The notes below the pieces were generated by a model. The model searched no databases and was not told the DNA's origin. It worked only from the letters and a program-made list of their open reading frames with translations. From the NCBI RefSeq assembly GCF_000284515.1, contig NC_017668.1, forward strand, positions 1,798,001-1,862,000: a stretch of 64,000 nt of DNA, in the 5' to 3' direction. Made by a program: the position numbers and the translations under genes. Origin of the DNA: Halobacillus halophilus DSM 2266 (lineage in GTDB: Bacteria; Bacillota; Bacilli; Bacillales; Halobacillaceae). This document shows, piece after piece, positions 38,362 through 47,784 of this stretch (position 1 is its first letter; the number at the start of each line of letters is the position of its first letter).

Positions 38362-38541
38362 GATTTGTCACAAATTAATAAAAATCTATTGTTTAAATAG
38401 ATAGAAGCCTAATTCCATGATACAATTACCTTGATGTTTCTTGACCTCAAAGGATTTTACAGTCAGAAACAGCTCTTAACTTTACGCTCACCAGAAGATG
38501 TAAAGGAAGTGTAAAGAAGGTAGAAGGAGGAGGATATTACG

Positions 38542-39480
38542 ATGGACAACCCTAGAACAGTCGAATCCGCTTCTACAGACATGATTGGGCAGACACCTGT
38601 CCGTGAATCTTCAATGTTAGCTGATATAAAGAGTCTGATTAAAGTAGGTATCATCAATTCCAATTTAATAACAACATTTGCAGGATTCTGGCTTGCTTTG
38701 CATTTTACAGGATCTTCTTTTATAGACCACTGGGTCACTTTCTTGTTGACCATGGCCGGTACCGCTTTAGTGATAGCGGGCGGCTGTATTATTAACAATT
38801 GGTATGATAGAGATATCGATCCGATTATGTCGCGGACAAAGAATCGTCCGACCGTGACCGGAACAATGTCATTATCTCTCATTAAAGGACTCGGAATCAG
38901 CACCTCTCTTCTTGGGGTTGTGGTTCTGTTATTTACCACGGTAGAAGCCGCGATCTTTGGAGCGTTTGGATGGTTTGTTTACGTCGTACTCTATACGATG
39001 TGGTCTAAGAGACGGTACACCATTAATACGGTGATTGGAAGTTTCTCAGGTGCTGTACCTCCATTAATCGGCTGGGCAGCTATCGATCCTGGACTTCAGC
39101 TTGAAGCGATTATCTTGTTCCTAATCATGTTTATATGGCAGACGCCTCATTTCCTGGCATTAGCGATGAAGAAAAAGGAAGACTATAAAGCAGCTGGTAT
39201 TCCTATGCTACCTGTCGTACATGGTTTTGAAATGACGAAGCGTCAAATCGTGATTTATGTAGCGTGTCTACTTCCGCTGCCGATTTATCTGGCTTCTTTA
39301 GGCAGCATCTTTTTAGTTATTGCCTTCACGTTGTCAGCCGGCTGGCTGGTGCTTGGCATCTACGGGTTCTTTATGAAAGATGATTACAAGTGGGCTACAT
39401 GGATGTTTGTTTATTCTTTGAACTATTTGACAATCATGTTCTTAATGATGGTTGTAGTTACACTGCCGTTTCCTTTTTAA
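38542..39480 (+). CDS. ctaB: Protohaem IX farnesyltransferase (haem O synthase)
   Basis: CtaB attaches a farnesyl chain to haem B to make haem O for the terminal oxidase. The 312-residue UbiA-family membrane protein has the polyprenyl-diphosphate motif NNWYDRDIDPIMSRTKNRP and the second conserved segment WQTPHFLALA, with about eight helices. GAAGGAGGAGG precedes the ATG at 38542. It leads the cta cluster. The haem A synthase gene ctaA is not next to it. Confidence 0.95.
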   Translation: MDNPRTVESASTDMIGQTPVRESSMLADIKSLIKVGIINSNLITTFAGFWLALHFTGSSFIDHWVTFLLTMAGTALVIAGGCIINNWYDRDIDPIMSRTKNRPTVTGTMSLSLIKGLGISTSLLGVVVLLFTTVEAAIFGAFGWFVYVVLYTMWSKRRYTINTVIGSFSGAVPPLIGWAAIDPGLQLEAIILFLIMFIWQTPHFLALAMKKKEDYKAAGIPMLPVVHGFEMTKRQIVIYVACLLPLPIYLASLGSIFLVIAFTLSAGWLVLGIYGFFMKDDYKWATWMFVYSLNYLTIMFLMMVVVTLPFPF

Positions 39481-39483
39481 AGT

Positions 39484-39509
39484 ACTGACTCAATTTTTAT
39501 TGAGTCAGT
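39484..39509 (+). terminator. Hairpin between ctaB and ctaC
   Basis: Perfect stem ACTGACTCAAT/ATTGAGTCAGT with a 4-nt loop but only a weak T-tract. It could be a partial terminator or processing hairpin that sets the CtaB:CtaC ratio. Confidence 0.6.
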
Positions 39510-39555
39510 TCCTTAATAAATAAAGTACTATACAAGAGAAAGAGAGGTATCACTT

Positions 39556-40620
39556 ATGAGAGGTTGGATGGGAAAATTCCGTACTCTGGCATTGTTCGGT
39601 GCTCTTACCTTAATCCTGTCGGGTTGTGGTGTAGATAATCTGAGTGCCTTGAAACCTAAGGGTTACGGAGCGGAATTATTATTAGATCTTATGATGATCA
39701 GCATTGCGATCATGATTTTTGTATTCGTTATCGTAATGGCCATTTATGCATTTGTTCTTATTCGTTATCGAGAGAAGAAAGGACAAGAGAACATTATTCC
39801 GAAGCAGACGGAAGGTAATAAAGCACTGGAAGTAATTTGGACAGTGATTCCAATTATTTTACTTCTTGTATTAGCTGTGCCTACCGTGCAAGCTACCTTC
39901 GATTTAGCAGATCAATCATCTCAAGAAGATGAAAGCGCTATGACGATCGAGGTTACAGGAAATCAGTACTGGTGGCACTTCAACTATCCAAAAGAGGAGA
40001 TTGCCATAAGTCAGGAGATGTACATCCCTACAGGGGAACGCGTATACTTAAATCTTAAATCCAGTGACGTTATTCACTCTTTCTGGCTGCCTTCCATTGC
40101 CGGGAAAATGGATACAAACCCTGGTGAGAACATGAACACGATGTACTTAGAAGCATACGAAGAAGGAGTTTATTGGGGGCATTGTGCAGAACTTTGCGGT
40201 CCTTCCCACTCCTTAATGGACTTCCGGGTCGTGGCGGTCAGTCCTGATAAATTCGAACAATGGAAAGAAGACATGCAGAACGTAGATCCTGAAGCAACAC
40301 CGGAGACTACTTCAGCTCAAGAGGGGCAGGAATTGTTCAATAATAACTGTATGAGCTGCCATGCGATTGGAGGATCCTCGGCCGGCGTAGGTCCAAACCT
40401 TACGAACTTTGGAAACCGCGAGAAAATTGCCGGTATATTAGAACCTTCCAAAGAGAATTTGGTGAATTGGATTGTTCACCCTGATGAAGTTAAGCCAGGC
40501 AATAACATGCCGGCAAACCTTGTATCAGAAGAGGAAGCCGGTAAAATTGCCGATTATTTACTTCAGCTTAAACATTCGGACGTAGGAAATGATATCCCTA
40601 CTCGAAATACAGATAAGTAA
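39556..40620 (+). CDS. ctaC: Cytochrome caa3 oxidase subunit II with fused cytochrome c domain
   Basis: This is the electron-entry subunit of caa3 oxidase. In 354 residues: a lipoprotein signal with Cys 24 (LILSGC), two membrane helices (about 43-70 and 92-113), a cupredoxin domain with the CuA ligands His174, Cys210, Cys214, His218 and Met221, and a C-terminal haem c domain with CMSCH at 265-269. The covalent cytochrome c domain defines the caa3 type. Confidence 0.96.
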   Translation: MRGWMGKFRTLALFGALTLILSGCGVDNLSALKPKGYGAELLLDLMMISIAIMIFVFVIVMAIYAFVLIRYREKKGQENIIPKQTEGNKALEVIWTVIPIILLLVLAVPTVQATFDLADQSSQEDESAMTIEVTGNQYWWHFNYPKEEIAISQEMYIPTGERVYLNLKSSDVIHSFWLPSIAGKMDTNPGENMNTMYLEAYEEGVYWGHCAELCGPSHSLMDFRVVAVSPDKFEQWKEDMQNVDPEATPETTSAQEGQELFNNNCMSCHAIGGSSAGVGPNLTNFGNREKIAGILEPSKENLVNWIVHPDEVKPGNNMPANLVSEEEAGKIADYLLQLKHSDVGNDIPTRNTDK

Positions 40621-40668
40621 ATTATTATTCAAAAATCGAGAAAGAGGTTTGAAAAGGGAGGTTAAAGC

Positions 40669-42537
40669 GTGAGTACTACAGCAGCGCAAAATGGTGGGCT
40701 CGGCGCTGCGATTTGGGATTACTTGACTACTGTAGACCATAAGAAGATTGCACATCTTTACTTGGTAGCAGGCGGTCTGTTCTTCTTAATCGGCGGGCTC
40801 GAAGCCATGTTAATACGAATTCAATTGATGAAACCAGATAACAATTTCATCTCTGCCGGGCTTTATAATGAAATGATTACGATGCATGGTACAACCATGA
40901 TTTTCTTAGCAGCCATGCCGCTTATATTCGCTTTAATGAATGCGGTGGTTCCACTGCAGATAGGAGCGCGCGACGTAGCGTTTCCATTCTTGAACTCATT
41001 AGGGTTCTGGCTGTTTCTTTTTGGTGGCCTATTGCTAAACGTTTCCTGGTTTACAGGAGGGGCTCCTGATGCTGGGTGGACGAACTATGCACCGCTATCT
41101 ACCACATCACCGGGCCATGGAGTCGATTATTATGTGATGGGGCTTCAGATTTCAGGGGCTGGTACATTAATTGGTGGTATTAACTTCCTGGTAACCATCG
41201 TTAACATGAGGGCACCAGGTATGACTTACATGCGTATGCCGCTGTTTACTTGGTCTACGTTTGTTACAAGTACACTAATTCTATTCGCATTCCCTGCATT
41301 GACTGTAGGATTGTTCCTTATGATGTTTGACCGTATGTTTGGTGCTGCCTTCTTCGATGTAGCGAAAGGCGGAAACGTCATTATTTGGGAGCACTTATTC
41401 TGGATATTCGGACACCCGGAAGTTTATATCTTAATTCTTCCTCTGTTCGGAGCATTTAGTGATATATTCTCAACTTTTTCTAAAAAGCGATTGTTCGGTT
41501 ACTCAGCGATGGTCTTCGCAACCGTTTTGATTGGTTTCCTTGGTTTCATGGTGTGGGCTCACCATATGTTTACCGTAGGTATGGGACCAATCGCTAACTC
41601 CATCTTTGCTGTAGCAACGATGGCAATTGCTGTTCCGACAGGGATCAAAATATTTAACTGGCTCTTCACGATGTGGGGCGGACAGATAAGAATGACCTCA
41701 GCTATGCTCTGGTCTGTAGCGTTCATTCCTTCCTTTACTATCGGAGGGATGACGGGTGTTATGCTTGCAGCGGCAGCAGCTGACTTTCAGTACCATGATA
41801 CTTATTTCGTAGTTGGTCACTTCCACTACGTTATCGTTGGTGGTGTAGTCTTTGGTATATTTGCAGCATTACATTACTGGTGGCCGAAAATGTTTGGTAA
41901 AGTACTTAATGAAAAGCTTGGTAAATTGGCATTCTGGCCATTTTTCATCGGGTTCCACCTAACGTTCTTTATCCAACACTTCCTTGGTCTAATGGGAATG
42001 CCGCGTCGTTACTGGGTCTTCCTTGAGGGACAAGGACTTGAAGCTGGTAATATGATTAGTACGATTGGCGCTTTCTTAATGGCTATTGGTTCCGTTATCT
42101 TCTTAATCAACATTGTTTACACAGCCGTTAAGGAGAAGAAAGTGAGTGGGGATCCTTGGGATGGTCGTACGCTAGAATGGACGATGCCTTCACCGCCACC
42201 TCACTACAACTTCGTACAAACACCTTTAGTACGTGGTTTAGATCCGCTATGGGTTGAAAAAACAGAAGGTAAAGAAGGAATGACTCCAGCAGAGCCACTT
42301 GGTGACATTCACATGCCTAACGCTTCCATCCTGCCTTTCACCATGTCCTTAGGTCTATTCATCGCCGGTTTTGGATTTATTTATCAAACGGATGATAAAA
42401 CATGGCTCGTGGCAGCCGTGATCGGTATGGGTATTACACTAGGTTCAATGTTGATTCGTTCCTTGAAAGATGATCTTGGACACCATATTCATAAAGAAGA
42501 GCTGGAAGAAGATATTAAGAAGGGGGTTGGCAAATAA
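40669..42537 (+). CDS. ctaD: Cytochrome c oxidase subunit I
   Basis: The catalytic subunit holds haem a and the haem a3-CuB centre. The 622 residues start at GTG 40669 after GGGAGGTT. The low-spin haem His in MHGTTMIF, the CuB region GHPEVYILILP, and the haem a3/a His pair in DTYFVVGHFHYVIVGG are all present. The cta genes overlap or nearly touch downstream (TAATG with ctaE), so translation is coupled. Confidence 0.97.
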   Translation: MSTTAAQNGGLGAAIWDYLTTVDHKKIAHLYLVAGGLFFLIGGLEAMLIRIQLMKPDNNFISAGLYNEMITMHGTTMIFLAAMPLIFALMNAVVPLQIGARDVAFPFLNSLGFWLFLFGGLLLNVSWFTGGAPDAGWTNYAPLSTTSPGHGVDYYVMGLQISGAGTLIGGINFLVTIVNMRAPGMTYMRMPLFTWSTFVTSTLILFAFPALTVGLFLMMFDRMFGAAFFDVAKGGNVIIWEHLFWIFGHPEVYILILPLFGAFSDIFSTFSKKRLFGYSAMVFATVLIGFLGFMVWAHHMFTVGMGPIANSIFAVATMAIAVPTGIKIFNWLFTMWGGQIRMTSAMLWSVAFIPSFTIGGMTGVMLAAAAADFQYHDTYFVVGHFHYVIVGGVVFGIFAALHYWWPKMFGKVLNEKLGKLAFWPFFIGFHLTFFIQHFLGLMGMPRRYWVFLEGQGLEAGNMISTIGAFLMAIGSVIFLINIVYTAVKEKKVSGDPWDGRTLEWTMPSPPPHYNFVQTPLVRGLDPLWVEKTEGKEGMTPAEPLGDIHMPNASILPFTMSLGLFIAGFGFIYQTDDKTWLVAAVIGMGITLGSMLIRSLKDDLGHHIHKEELEEDIKKGVGK

Positions 42538-43160
42538 TGAGTCATGAAGATGTATTGAATCCAAAGCATATGCCGCATGATCCGGAAAAAGCCACCCTTG
42601 AAGGTAAAAATAAATTTCTTGCTTTTTGGTTTTTTCTAGGCGGAGAGACTGTATTGTTCGCCAGTCTATTCGGCACCTACATTGCTTTAAACAGTTCTAC
42701 CGTAGGGGAAAACACCCCTGAACACTTGTTTGGTCTTGAACTCGTCTTTTTAATGACCATGTTACTTTTAACAAGTTCCCTCACAAGTGTGTATGCCATG
42801 TATCATATGAAGAATCACGATTTTCGTAAGATGCAGACATGGTTAGCTATTACCGTTCTTTTAGGTCTGGCTTTCTTAGGTTTTGAGATTTATGAGTTTT
42901 TCCATTATGTTCATGAGTACGAGTTTACCTTTGGGTCCTCGGCCTTCGCTTCGGCCTTTTATACATTGGTTGGATTTCACGGAGGACACGTTTTGTTTGG
43001 ACTTTCCTGGATCGTTACGTTAATGATCCGAAATCAAAAACGCGGCTTGAATTTATATAACGCTCCGAAATTCTATGTAGCAAGCCTTTACTGGCACTTC
43101 ATTGATGTCGTATGGGTGTTTATCTTCACAGTCGTTTACCTTATGGGAAAGGTGGGTTAA
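42537..43160 (+). CDS. ctaE: Cytochrome c oxidase subunit III
   Basis: A 207-residue membrane subunit with five helices and the conserved GFHGGHVLFGLSWI segment. The ATG shares one base with the ctaD stop. It stabilises subunit I. Confidence 0.95.
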   Translation: MSHEDVLNPKHMPHDPEKATLEGKNKFLAFWFFLGGETVLFASLFGTYIALNSSTVGENTPEHLFGLELVFLMTMLLLTSSLTSVYAMYHMKNHDFRKMQTWLAITVLLGLAFLGFEIYEFFHYVHEYEFTFGSSAFASAFYTLVGFHGGHVLFGLSWIVTLMIRNQKRGLNLYNAPKFYVASLYWHFIDVVWVFIFTVVYLMGKVG

Positions 43161-43163
43161 TCA

Positions 43164-43490
43164 ATGGCAAATAGCTCCCATTCGAAGCCAACAAGACAGA
43201 TGGAATATGAAAAGAAGCAGCATAAAGAGGAGATGAAGCAGCAGGTTATCACCTTTGTGCTTATGATTCTGTTTACCTTTGTAGCTTTTGGCATGGTGAT
43301 CATGGAAGTGAATTCCTATTTCGTCATCCCAACGTTAATTATCCTGGCTATTGTACAGGTGGCATTCCAGCTTTATTACTTCATGCACATGAAGAATAAA
43401 GGACATAATATGCCTGCCTTAATGATGTATGGTGGCGCTGCGGTAGCGGGACTTACCATTATCACTTTTTCCTCCATTATTTGGTGGTAA
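43164..43490 (+). CDS. ctaF: Cytochrome c oxidase subunit IV
   Basis: The 108-residue protein has a basic N-terminus, then three hydrophobic helices including VAFQLYYFMHM, typical of the bacterial subunit IVB of caa3 oxidase. It starts 3 nt after ctaE and closes the ctaCDEF transcription unit at a terminator. Confidence 0.93.
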   Translation: MANSSHSKPTRQMEYEKKQHKEEMKQQVITFVLMILFTFVAFGMVIMEVNSYFVIPTLIILAIVQVAFQLYYFMHMKNKGHNMPALMMYGGAAVAGLTIITFSSIIWW

Positions 43491-43521
43491 TCCAATTTAA
43501 AAGATAATAGGTAACTTATTA

Positions 43522-43550
43522 CAAAAAGACCGGGTACCCGGTCTTTTTGT
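43522..43550 (+). terminator. Terminator of ctaCDEF
   Basis: Perfect stem AAAAAGACCGGGT/ACCCGGTCTTTTT. Confidence 0.9.
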
Positions 43551-43671
43551 ATGCCTGCTGAAGTTATGGCTAAATTATGAACAATCCTTGATCTCCCTTT
43601 GCAGGACTCGTTTTTTTATGTAAAGTTAGTTAAAATAGAGAAGAAAGAAATTAAACTGAGGTGAGATGCCA

Positions 43672-44571
43672 ATGTGGTTAGAACTTCAAATATTCGGCTT
43701 CCGAGCATTATGGAGTCCTTTTTATTTACTATTTGTCTGTTTGTTAGCGGCTCTATACTTTTATATAACGGGACCAAAAAGACCGGAAGGGGCTGAACAG
43801 CCTTCTATATCACAACAAGTGATGTTCTATTCAGGTATGGTTCTGCTTTACGTAGTCAAAGGGTCTCCTGTAGATCTATTAGGCCATATTATGTTTACGG
43901 CCCATATGACGCAGATGGCCCTTTATTATCTGTTATTTCCGATACTCGTCATTAAAGGCTTGCCATCCTGGATTTGGAAGAAGCTTTTCCAAGTAAAAGG
44001 ACTGGGAAATATACTACGGTTTTTCACGAAGCCTCTATTGTCGCTTCTATTATTTAACGGTTTATTTTCTCTTTACCACATGCCTGTTATTTTTGACTAT
44101 GCCAAATCTGATGAAGTCGCGCATGCTATTATTACGACGGTCATCCTGTTTACCGCTTTTGTGATGTGGGTATCTGTGTTTCCTCCATTAGAGGAGTTAA
44201 ACAGACTAAGCCCGATCATGAAGATTGGTTTTATCTTTGCCAATGGAGTACTAATAACTCCTGCGTGTGGATTAATCATTTTTGCAGGAACTCCTTTATA
44301 CGACACCTATTCCCAATCCGGGGCATGGATTCAGGCGATGAGTTTATGTGTGCCCGCTAACGTACTAAATGATATTGCAGCAAACTTAAGCGGCCCAAGT
44401 TACTTTACGCCGATGCCCCTAGTTGAAGATCAGCAACTGGGCGGGATCATCATGAAAATTACTCAAGAAATAATTTTCGGAGCGATCATTGCCTATATAT
44501 TCTTCAGCTGGTTTAACCAGGAGAGAAATACAATTGATCCAATGCCTGCTCATATACCAAGCGAATCATAA
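43672..44571 (+). CDS. ctaG: CtaG, cytochrome caa3 oxidase assembly factor
   Basis: The 299-residue protein has seven predicted helices and the family His-rich motif HIMFTAHMTQMALYYL. In B. subtilis CtaG is required for caa3 formation, probably through CuB. The ATG at 43672 is chosen because GAGGTG lies 8 nt upstream; an ATG at 43666 is only 2 nt away from it. It has its own unit between two hairpins. Confidence 0.92.
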   Translation: MWLELQIFGFRALWSPFYLLFVCLLAALYFYITGPKRPEGAEQPSISQQVMFYSGMVLLYVVKGSPVDLLGHIMFTAHMTQMALYYLLFPILVIKGLPSWIWKKLFQVKGLGNILRFFTKPLLSLLLFNGLFSLYHMPVIFDYAKSDEVAHAIITTVILFTAFVMWVSVFPPLEELNRLSPIMKIGFIFANGVLITPACGLIIFAGTPLYDTYSQSGAWIQAMSLCVPANVLNDIAANLSGPSYFTPMPLVEDQQLGGIIMKITQEIIFGAIIAYIFFSWFNQERNTIDPMPAHIPSES

Positions 44572-44572
44572 G

Positions 44573-44611
44573 ATCAGGGAAAGTCTATTACAGTGAATAG
44601 ACTTTCCCTGA
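44573..44611. terminator. Long perfect palindrome after ctaG
   Basis: TCAGGGAAAGTCTATT pairs with AATAGACTTTCCCTGA over 16 bp with a short loop. The T-tract is poor, so it may act as a processing or stabilising hairpin rather than a strong terminator. Confidence 0.65.
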
Positions 44612-44647
44612 CCTATTGTTTTCAGTTGTCCGAAAAGAGGTGGAAAG

Positions 44648-45103
44648 ATGCCATTATTACCGACCCTTAGTACTTTTTTTATTGTGTTAAGTGCTGTACT
44701 TGTAGCCATTGGATGGGTACTCATAGCGAAGAATAAGAGAGCCGGTCATAAAAAAGTGATGGTTGCCGGAGCTATCAGCGCGTTAACGTTTTTTATTATT
44801 TATGTGAGCCGGACCATTTTTATCGGAAATACTAGTTTCGGTGGTCCTGATGAAATTAAAATTTATTATACGGTTTTCCTGATCTTTCATATCCTATTGG
44901 CCACTGTAGGTGCGGTCTTCGGAATAGTTACCTTAACGCTTGCGTTTAAACGTAAAATTCCTAAGCATCGCAAAGTAGGACCGGTAACCAGTATCATCTG
45001 GTTTTCTACTGCTATTACAGGTGTAGCGGTGTACTTACTTCTATACATTATTTACGACGGCGGAACGACAACCAGCATGATAAAAGCTATATTAGGGACG
45101 TAA
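44648..45103 (+). CDS. DUF420 membrane protein (YozB/CtaM-like)
   Basis: The 151-residue protein has four to five membrane helices with the conserved His residues of DUF420 (HKKVMVAG and IFHILLATVG). DUF420 proteins such as CtaM in Staphylococcus assist haem-copper oxidase assembly, and the location next to ctaG fits that. It starts with ATG at 44648, with AGAGGTGG upstream. Confidence 0.85.
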   Translation: MPLLPTLSTFFIVLSAVLVAIGWVLIAKNKRAGHKKVMVAGAISALTFFIIYVSRTIFIGNTSFGGPDEIKIYYTVFLIFHILLATVGAVFGIVTLTLAFKRKIPKHRKVGPVTSIIWFSTAITGVAVYLLLYIIYDGGTTTSMIKAILGT

Positions 45104-45111
45104 ACATTTAC

Positions 45112-45151
45112 AAAAAAGCGGCGGACGTGCTCAAGCATTCGCTGCTTTTTT
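45112..45151 (+). terminator. Terminator of the DUF420 gene
   Basis: Stem AAAAAGCGGCG/CGCTGCTTTTT with a long loop and T-run. Confidence 0.75.
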
Positions 45152-45315
45152 TAGCTTTTAAAGTTTACTACGTCATCAGCTGCTTATATAAAGCTTTAGA
45201 GAAAATATCTTTTTAACAGGCTTTATTGTACGTTTAGGTTGTTTAAGGTAGAGGAAGAACAGGTATATAGAAGACTATAATTACGTGAGGATACATAGGA
45301 AAGGAATGGAACTGA

Positions 45316-45858
45316 ATGAGTATATACACAGAACGCCTGCGGTTGATGCCTGTTTCATTGGAGTTAGCTCAGACGCTAATGAAAAATCCACTGGCTTTTT
45401 ATTATAAGTATCAGCTGCCCTGGAATAAAAATTGGCCACACTATGGTTTAAAGGCTGTTATGCCTATTTACGCAGAAAAACTTGAACAGGACGAAGAAGA
45501 GCTTGGTTTTGGGCCCTGGGTCATAATGGATGCATCAGGAAAACGTGTCGTAGGTGATATTGGATTTAAAGGCAGACCCAATGATAATGGAATAATTGAA
45601 ATTGGATATCACATCGTTCATTCAGAAAGAAATGCAGGCTATGCTTCTGAAGCTGTAGATCATTTGTGTACATGGGCGTTTAGTCATCCTGAAGTAAAGG
45701 GTGTGGAGGCAGAGTGTGATCGAGGAAACATTGCTTCTCAGAAAGTGCTGATCAATAATGGGTTTTCTCATACAGGAAAGAATGGTGACATTTTACGGTT
45801 TAAAAAGGAAAAAAAGGTGCATAACCCAAAGCCTGACTGCTATAAAGAAGGCCTATAA
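45316..45858 (+). CDS. GNAT-family N-acetyltransferase (RimJ/RimL-like)
   Basis: The 180-residue GNAT-fold protein has the acetyl-CoA loop region SERNAGYASEAVDHLC and the C-terminal segment SQKVLINNGFSHTG, as in ribosomal-protein and small-molecule acetyltransferases. The substrate is unknown. GGAATGG precedes the ATG at 45316, with no strong ribosome binding site. It is not in the B. subtilis order here. Confidence 0.78.
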   Translation: MSIYTERLRLMPVSLELAQTLMKNPLAFYYKYQLPWNKNWPHYGLKAVMPIYAEKLEQDEEELGFGPWVIMDASGKRVVGDIGFKGRPNDNGIIEIGYHIVHSERNAGYASEAVDHLCTWAFSHPEVKGVEAECDRGNIASQKVLINNGFSHTGKNGDILRFKKEKKVHNPKPDCYKEGL

Positions 45859-45893
45859 GAAGCCTGAAGCTATTTTAGCTTCAGGCTTTTTTT
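45859..45893. terminator. Bidirectional terminator of the acetyltransferase and AI-2E-family genes
   Basis: Stem AAGCCTGAAGCTA/TAGCTTCAGGCTT with T-runs. Confidence 0.88.
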
Positions 45894-46950
45894 ATAGTTT
45901 AAAGTTCCATTTGATAATTCCGGCTTCTTTGGCGGAATTAAAGGCAATGACCACCAGTGGACCTAAGATAAAACCAACAAGCCCGATAAGCTGAAGACCA
46001 AGATACATGGCTATTAAAGTGGCGAGGGGGGAAAGTCCTATATGGCGCCCCATGACCTTCGGCTCCACCGTTCTGCGAATGGCTAATAAGGTAATTGCCA
46101 ATATACCGAGCTTGGCTCCCATCGAAATGTCCCCAATAATCAGCATATACACCGACCAGGGCCCGAGAATAACGATAGAGCCGATAATAGGAATGAAATC
46201 AATCATCCATATAATCAGTGACATAATCAGAGCCACTTCGGGAGATATCCACAAAAGCCCTGCTAAAGAGACGATAAAAATGATAATACTCACTAAAAAC
46301 TGGGCTTTTAGGAAACCAAAAACTACATACGCTAAACGTGCATTCATAAACTTAACTTTCTCAGAAGTAGCTTCCGTAAAACCAGCATGCATTTTTTCCC
46401 TGAGTCGGGGTAGTTCTAGCATAAATAAAAATAACGCAATTAAATACACAAGAAAACTAACTAAGTATTCAGGTATTTTGGCAGCTACGGACGCGATATT
46501 GGATAACTGCAGCTGCTGCGAGATGGCCGTAGTAGTGCGATCAAAAGCATTCGTCAATTCAGTCGCTACTTTATCAACGAATTCCTGGGGCATATTGCGA
46601 GTGAAACTGTCCATATTGTTCTGCCAATTTAGAAGTACTTGATTCATTTGATTAATATATTCCGGCGCATGATCGGCAAGCTGAACAATTTGAGCCACGG
46701 CCCTGGTAACCGCAAACGTCCCAAGTAAACCAAGAAAGACTAGAAAGAGCAAAAATACAATGGTAACAGCCATTTTTCGGTTCATTCGGAACCTGAATTG
46801 CATCCATCGAATGGATGGGTTAAGGAATAAAGCGGTCACAAGAGCTAAAATTAATGGGATAGAGACTGGCAGTATATAATATCCCGCAATGATAAGTAGT
46901 ATGAAAAGCCCTATGAGGACCCATTGTTTTTTAGTTAGATATCGGAACAA
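45892..46950 (-). CDS. AI-2E/YtvI family transporter
   Basis: The protein of about 352 residues has eight hydrophobic segments and the family features: DFIPIIGSIVILGPW and the C-terminal LGPLVVIAFNSAKEAGII. The family includes sporulation protein YtvI, Na+/H+ antiporters in halophiles and proposed autoinducer exporters. Which applies cannot be told from sequence. The start is uncertain: TTG at 46950 follows AAAGGAGA by 12 nt, while an earlier TTG at 46989 has no such site. Confidence 0.8.
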   Translation of the reverse strand: MFRYLTKKQWVLIGLFILLIIAGYYILPVSIPLILALVTALFLNPSIRWMQFRFRMNRKMAVTIVFLLFLVFLGLLGTFAVTRAVAQIVQLADHAPEYINQMNQVLLNWQNNMDSFTRNMPQEFVDKVATELTNAFDRTTTAISQQLQLSNIASVAAKIPEYLVSFLVYLIALFLFMLELPRLREKMHAGFTEATSEKVKFMNARLAYVVFGFLKAQFLVSIIIFIVSLAGLLWISPEVALIMSLIIWMIDFIPIIGSIVILGPWSVYMLIIGDISMGAKLGILAITLLAIRRTVEPKVMGRHIGLSPLATLIAMYLGLQLIGLVGFILGPLVVIAFNSAKEAGIIKWNFKL

Positions 46951-47005
46951 TTTATGTATGGATCTCCTTTCCCTAAACCAACTCGACAAATCTGGAAGGC
47001 ATTTT

Positions 47006-47045
47006 TAAAAAAAGCCGCTCATCATTTAAGTAATGATGTGCGACT
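47006..47045 (-). terminator. Terminator of the YugN-like gene
   Basis: On the minus strand, stem AGTCGCACATCATT/AATGATGAGCGGCT is followed by a run of seven T. Confidence 0.85.
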
Positions 47046-47094
47046 CCATTGGAACATTCCGAACATCGGATGGGTGACAACCATCGGAAGTCGT

Positions 47095-47574
47095 TTATTT
47101 ACGCTGTTCCGGGTTGTTGGAAAGCTCTTTAACTTTTTGAAGAACTTCCTGATTCTGGTTTTCTTCCGCCCATTTGGTTAGTTTCTCAAGCACGATATGC
47201 TCAGGTACCTGATTGTGGTACTTATTGGCGGGTTCCTGAATTTTCTTAATTAAATTTCTTGCTTTTTCAATAATACCTTCAGAAAAGCCTTCCTGTTCTC
47301 CGTATTCCACGCCGTGCGGATAGTAGTGACGGCCTAGAAGAGGATCCATCAGTCGGATCACCGCGTCACCACGGTCGACATCCCCTTCAATGGCGAAGCC
47401 CTGTACGCGTACATAATAAGTCACGTTTTTCTCCGGGGCATCCAGTTTATAGTCGTAGGTCACACGTTCGTAATCCCAGGATCCACCTAGAATGAAACCG
47501 TTACTTTCCATTAATTCCGTTAAGGGATTGAAATCTACAACCAGTCCATCTAAACCTGTACTTTCAAGTTTCAT
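47095..47574 (-). CDS. YugN-like family protein
   Basis: The 159-residue cytoplasmic protein begins MKLESTGLDGLVVDFNPLTE and has the YugN-like core GGSWDYERVTYDYKLD with DPLLGRHYYPHGVEY. The ATG at 47574 lies 8 nt after GAGGTGG; the extension to 47637 is not supported. Its position suggests the ylbA locus, but I am not certain of that equivalence. The function is unknown. Confidence 0.75.
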   Translation of the reverse strand: MKLESTGLDGLVVDFNPLTELMESNGFILGGSWDYERVTYDYKLDAPEKNVTYYVRVQGFAIEGDVDRGDAVIRLMDPLLGRHYYPHGVEYGEQEGFSEGIIEKARNLIKKIQEPANKYHNQVPEHIVLEKLTKWAEENQNQEVLQKVKELSNNPEQRK

Positions 47575-47784
47575 CTCTTCCACCTCACAAATAGTATGTA
47601 TTTCATTAATTTTAGTACGAAAAAGCTGAACTTGCAATTTCTGTGATTTCTTATACGCCTTTATTCAGCATTATAGACGATATCGATTTAATTATACTAC
47701 ATAAGGATCATGGTTGCATGTAATAATTTTGTTGAAATGGGGACACTAAGCATTGATATTGAATTACTATAAGGAGGATTTCCT

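Noticed and set aside
46954-47181. 75-residue plus-strand frame between the AI-2E-type gene and the YugN-like gene
   Set aside because: It runs through the start of one gene, a terminator hairpin and the end of another, and has no ribosome binding site.
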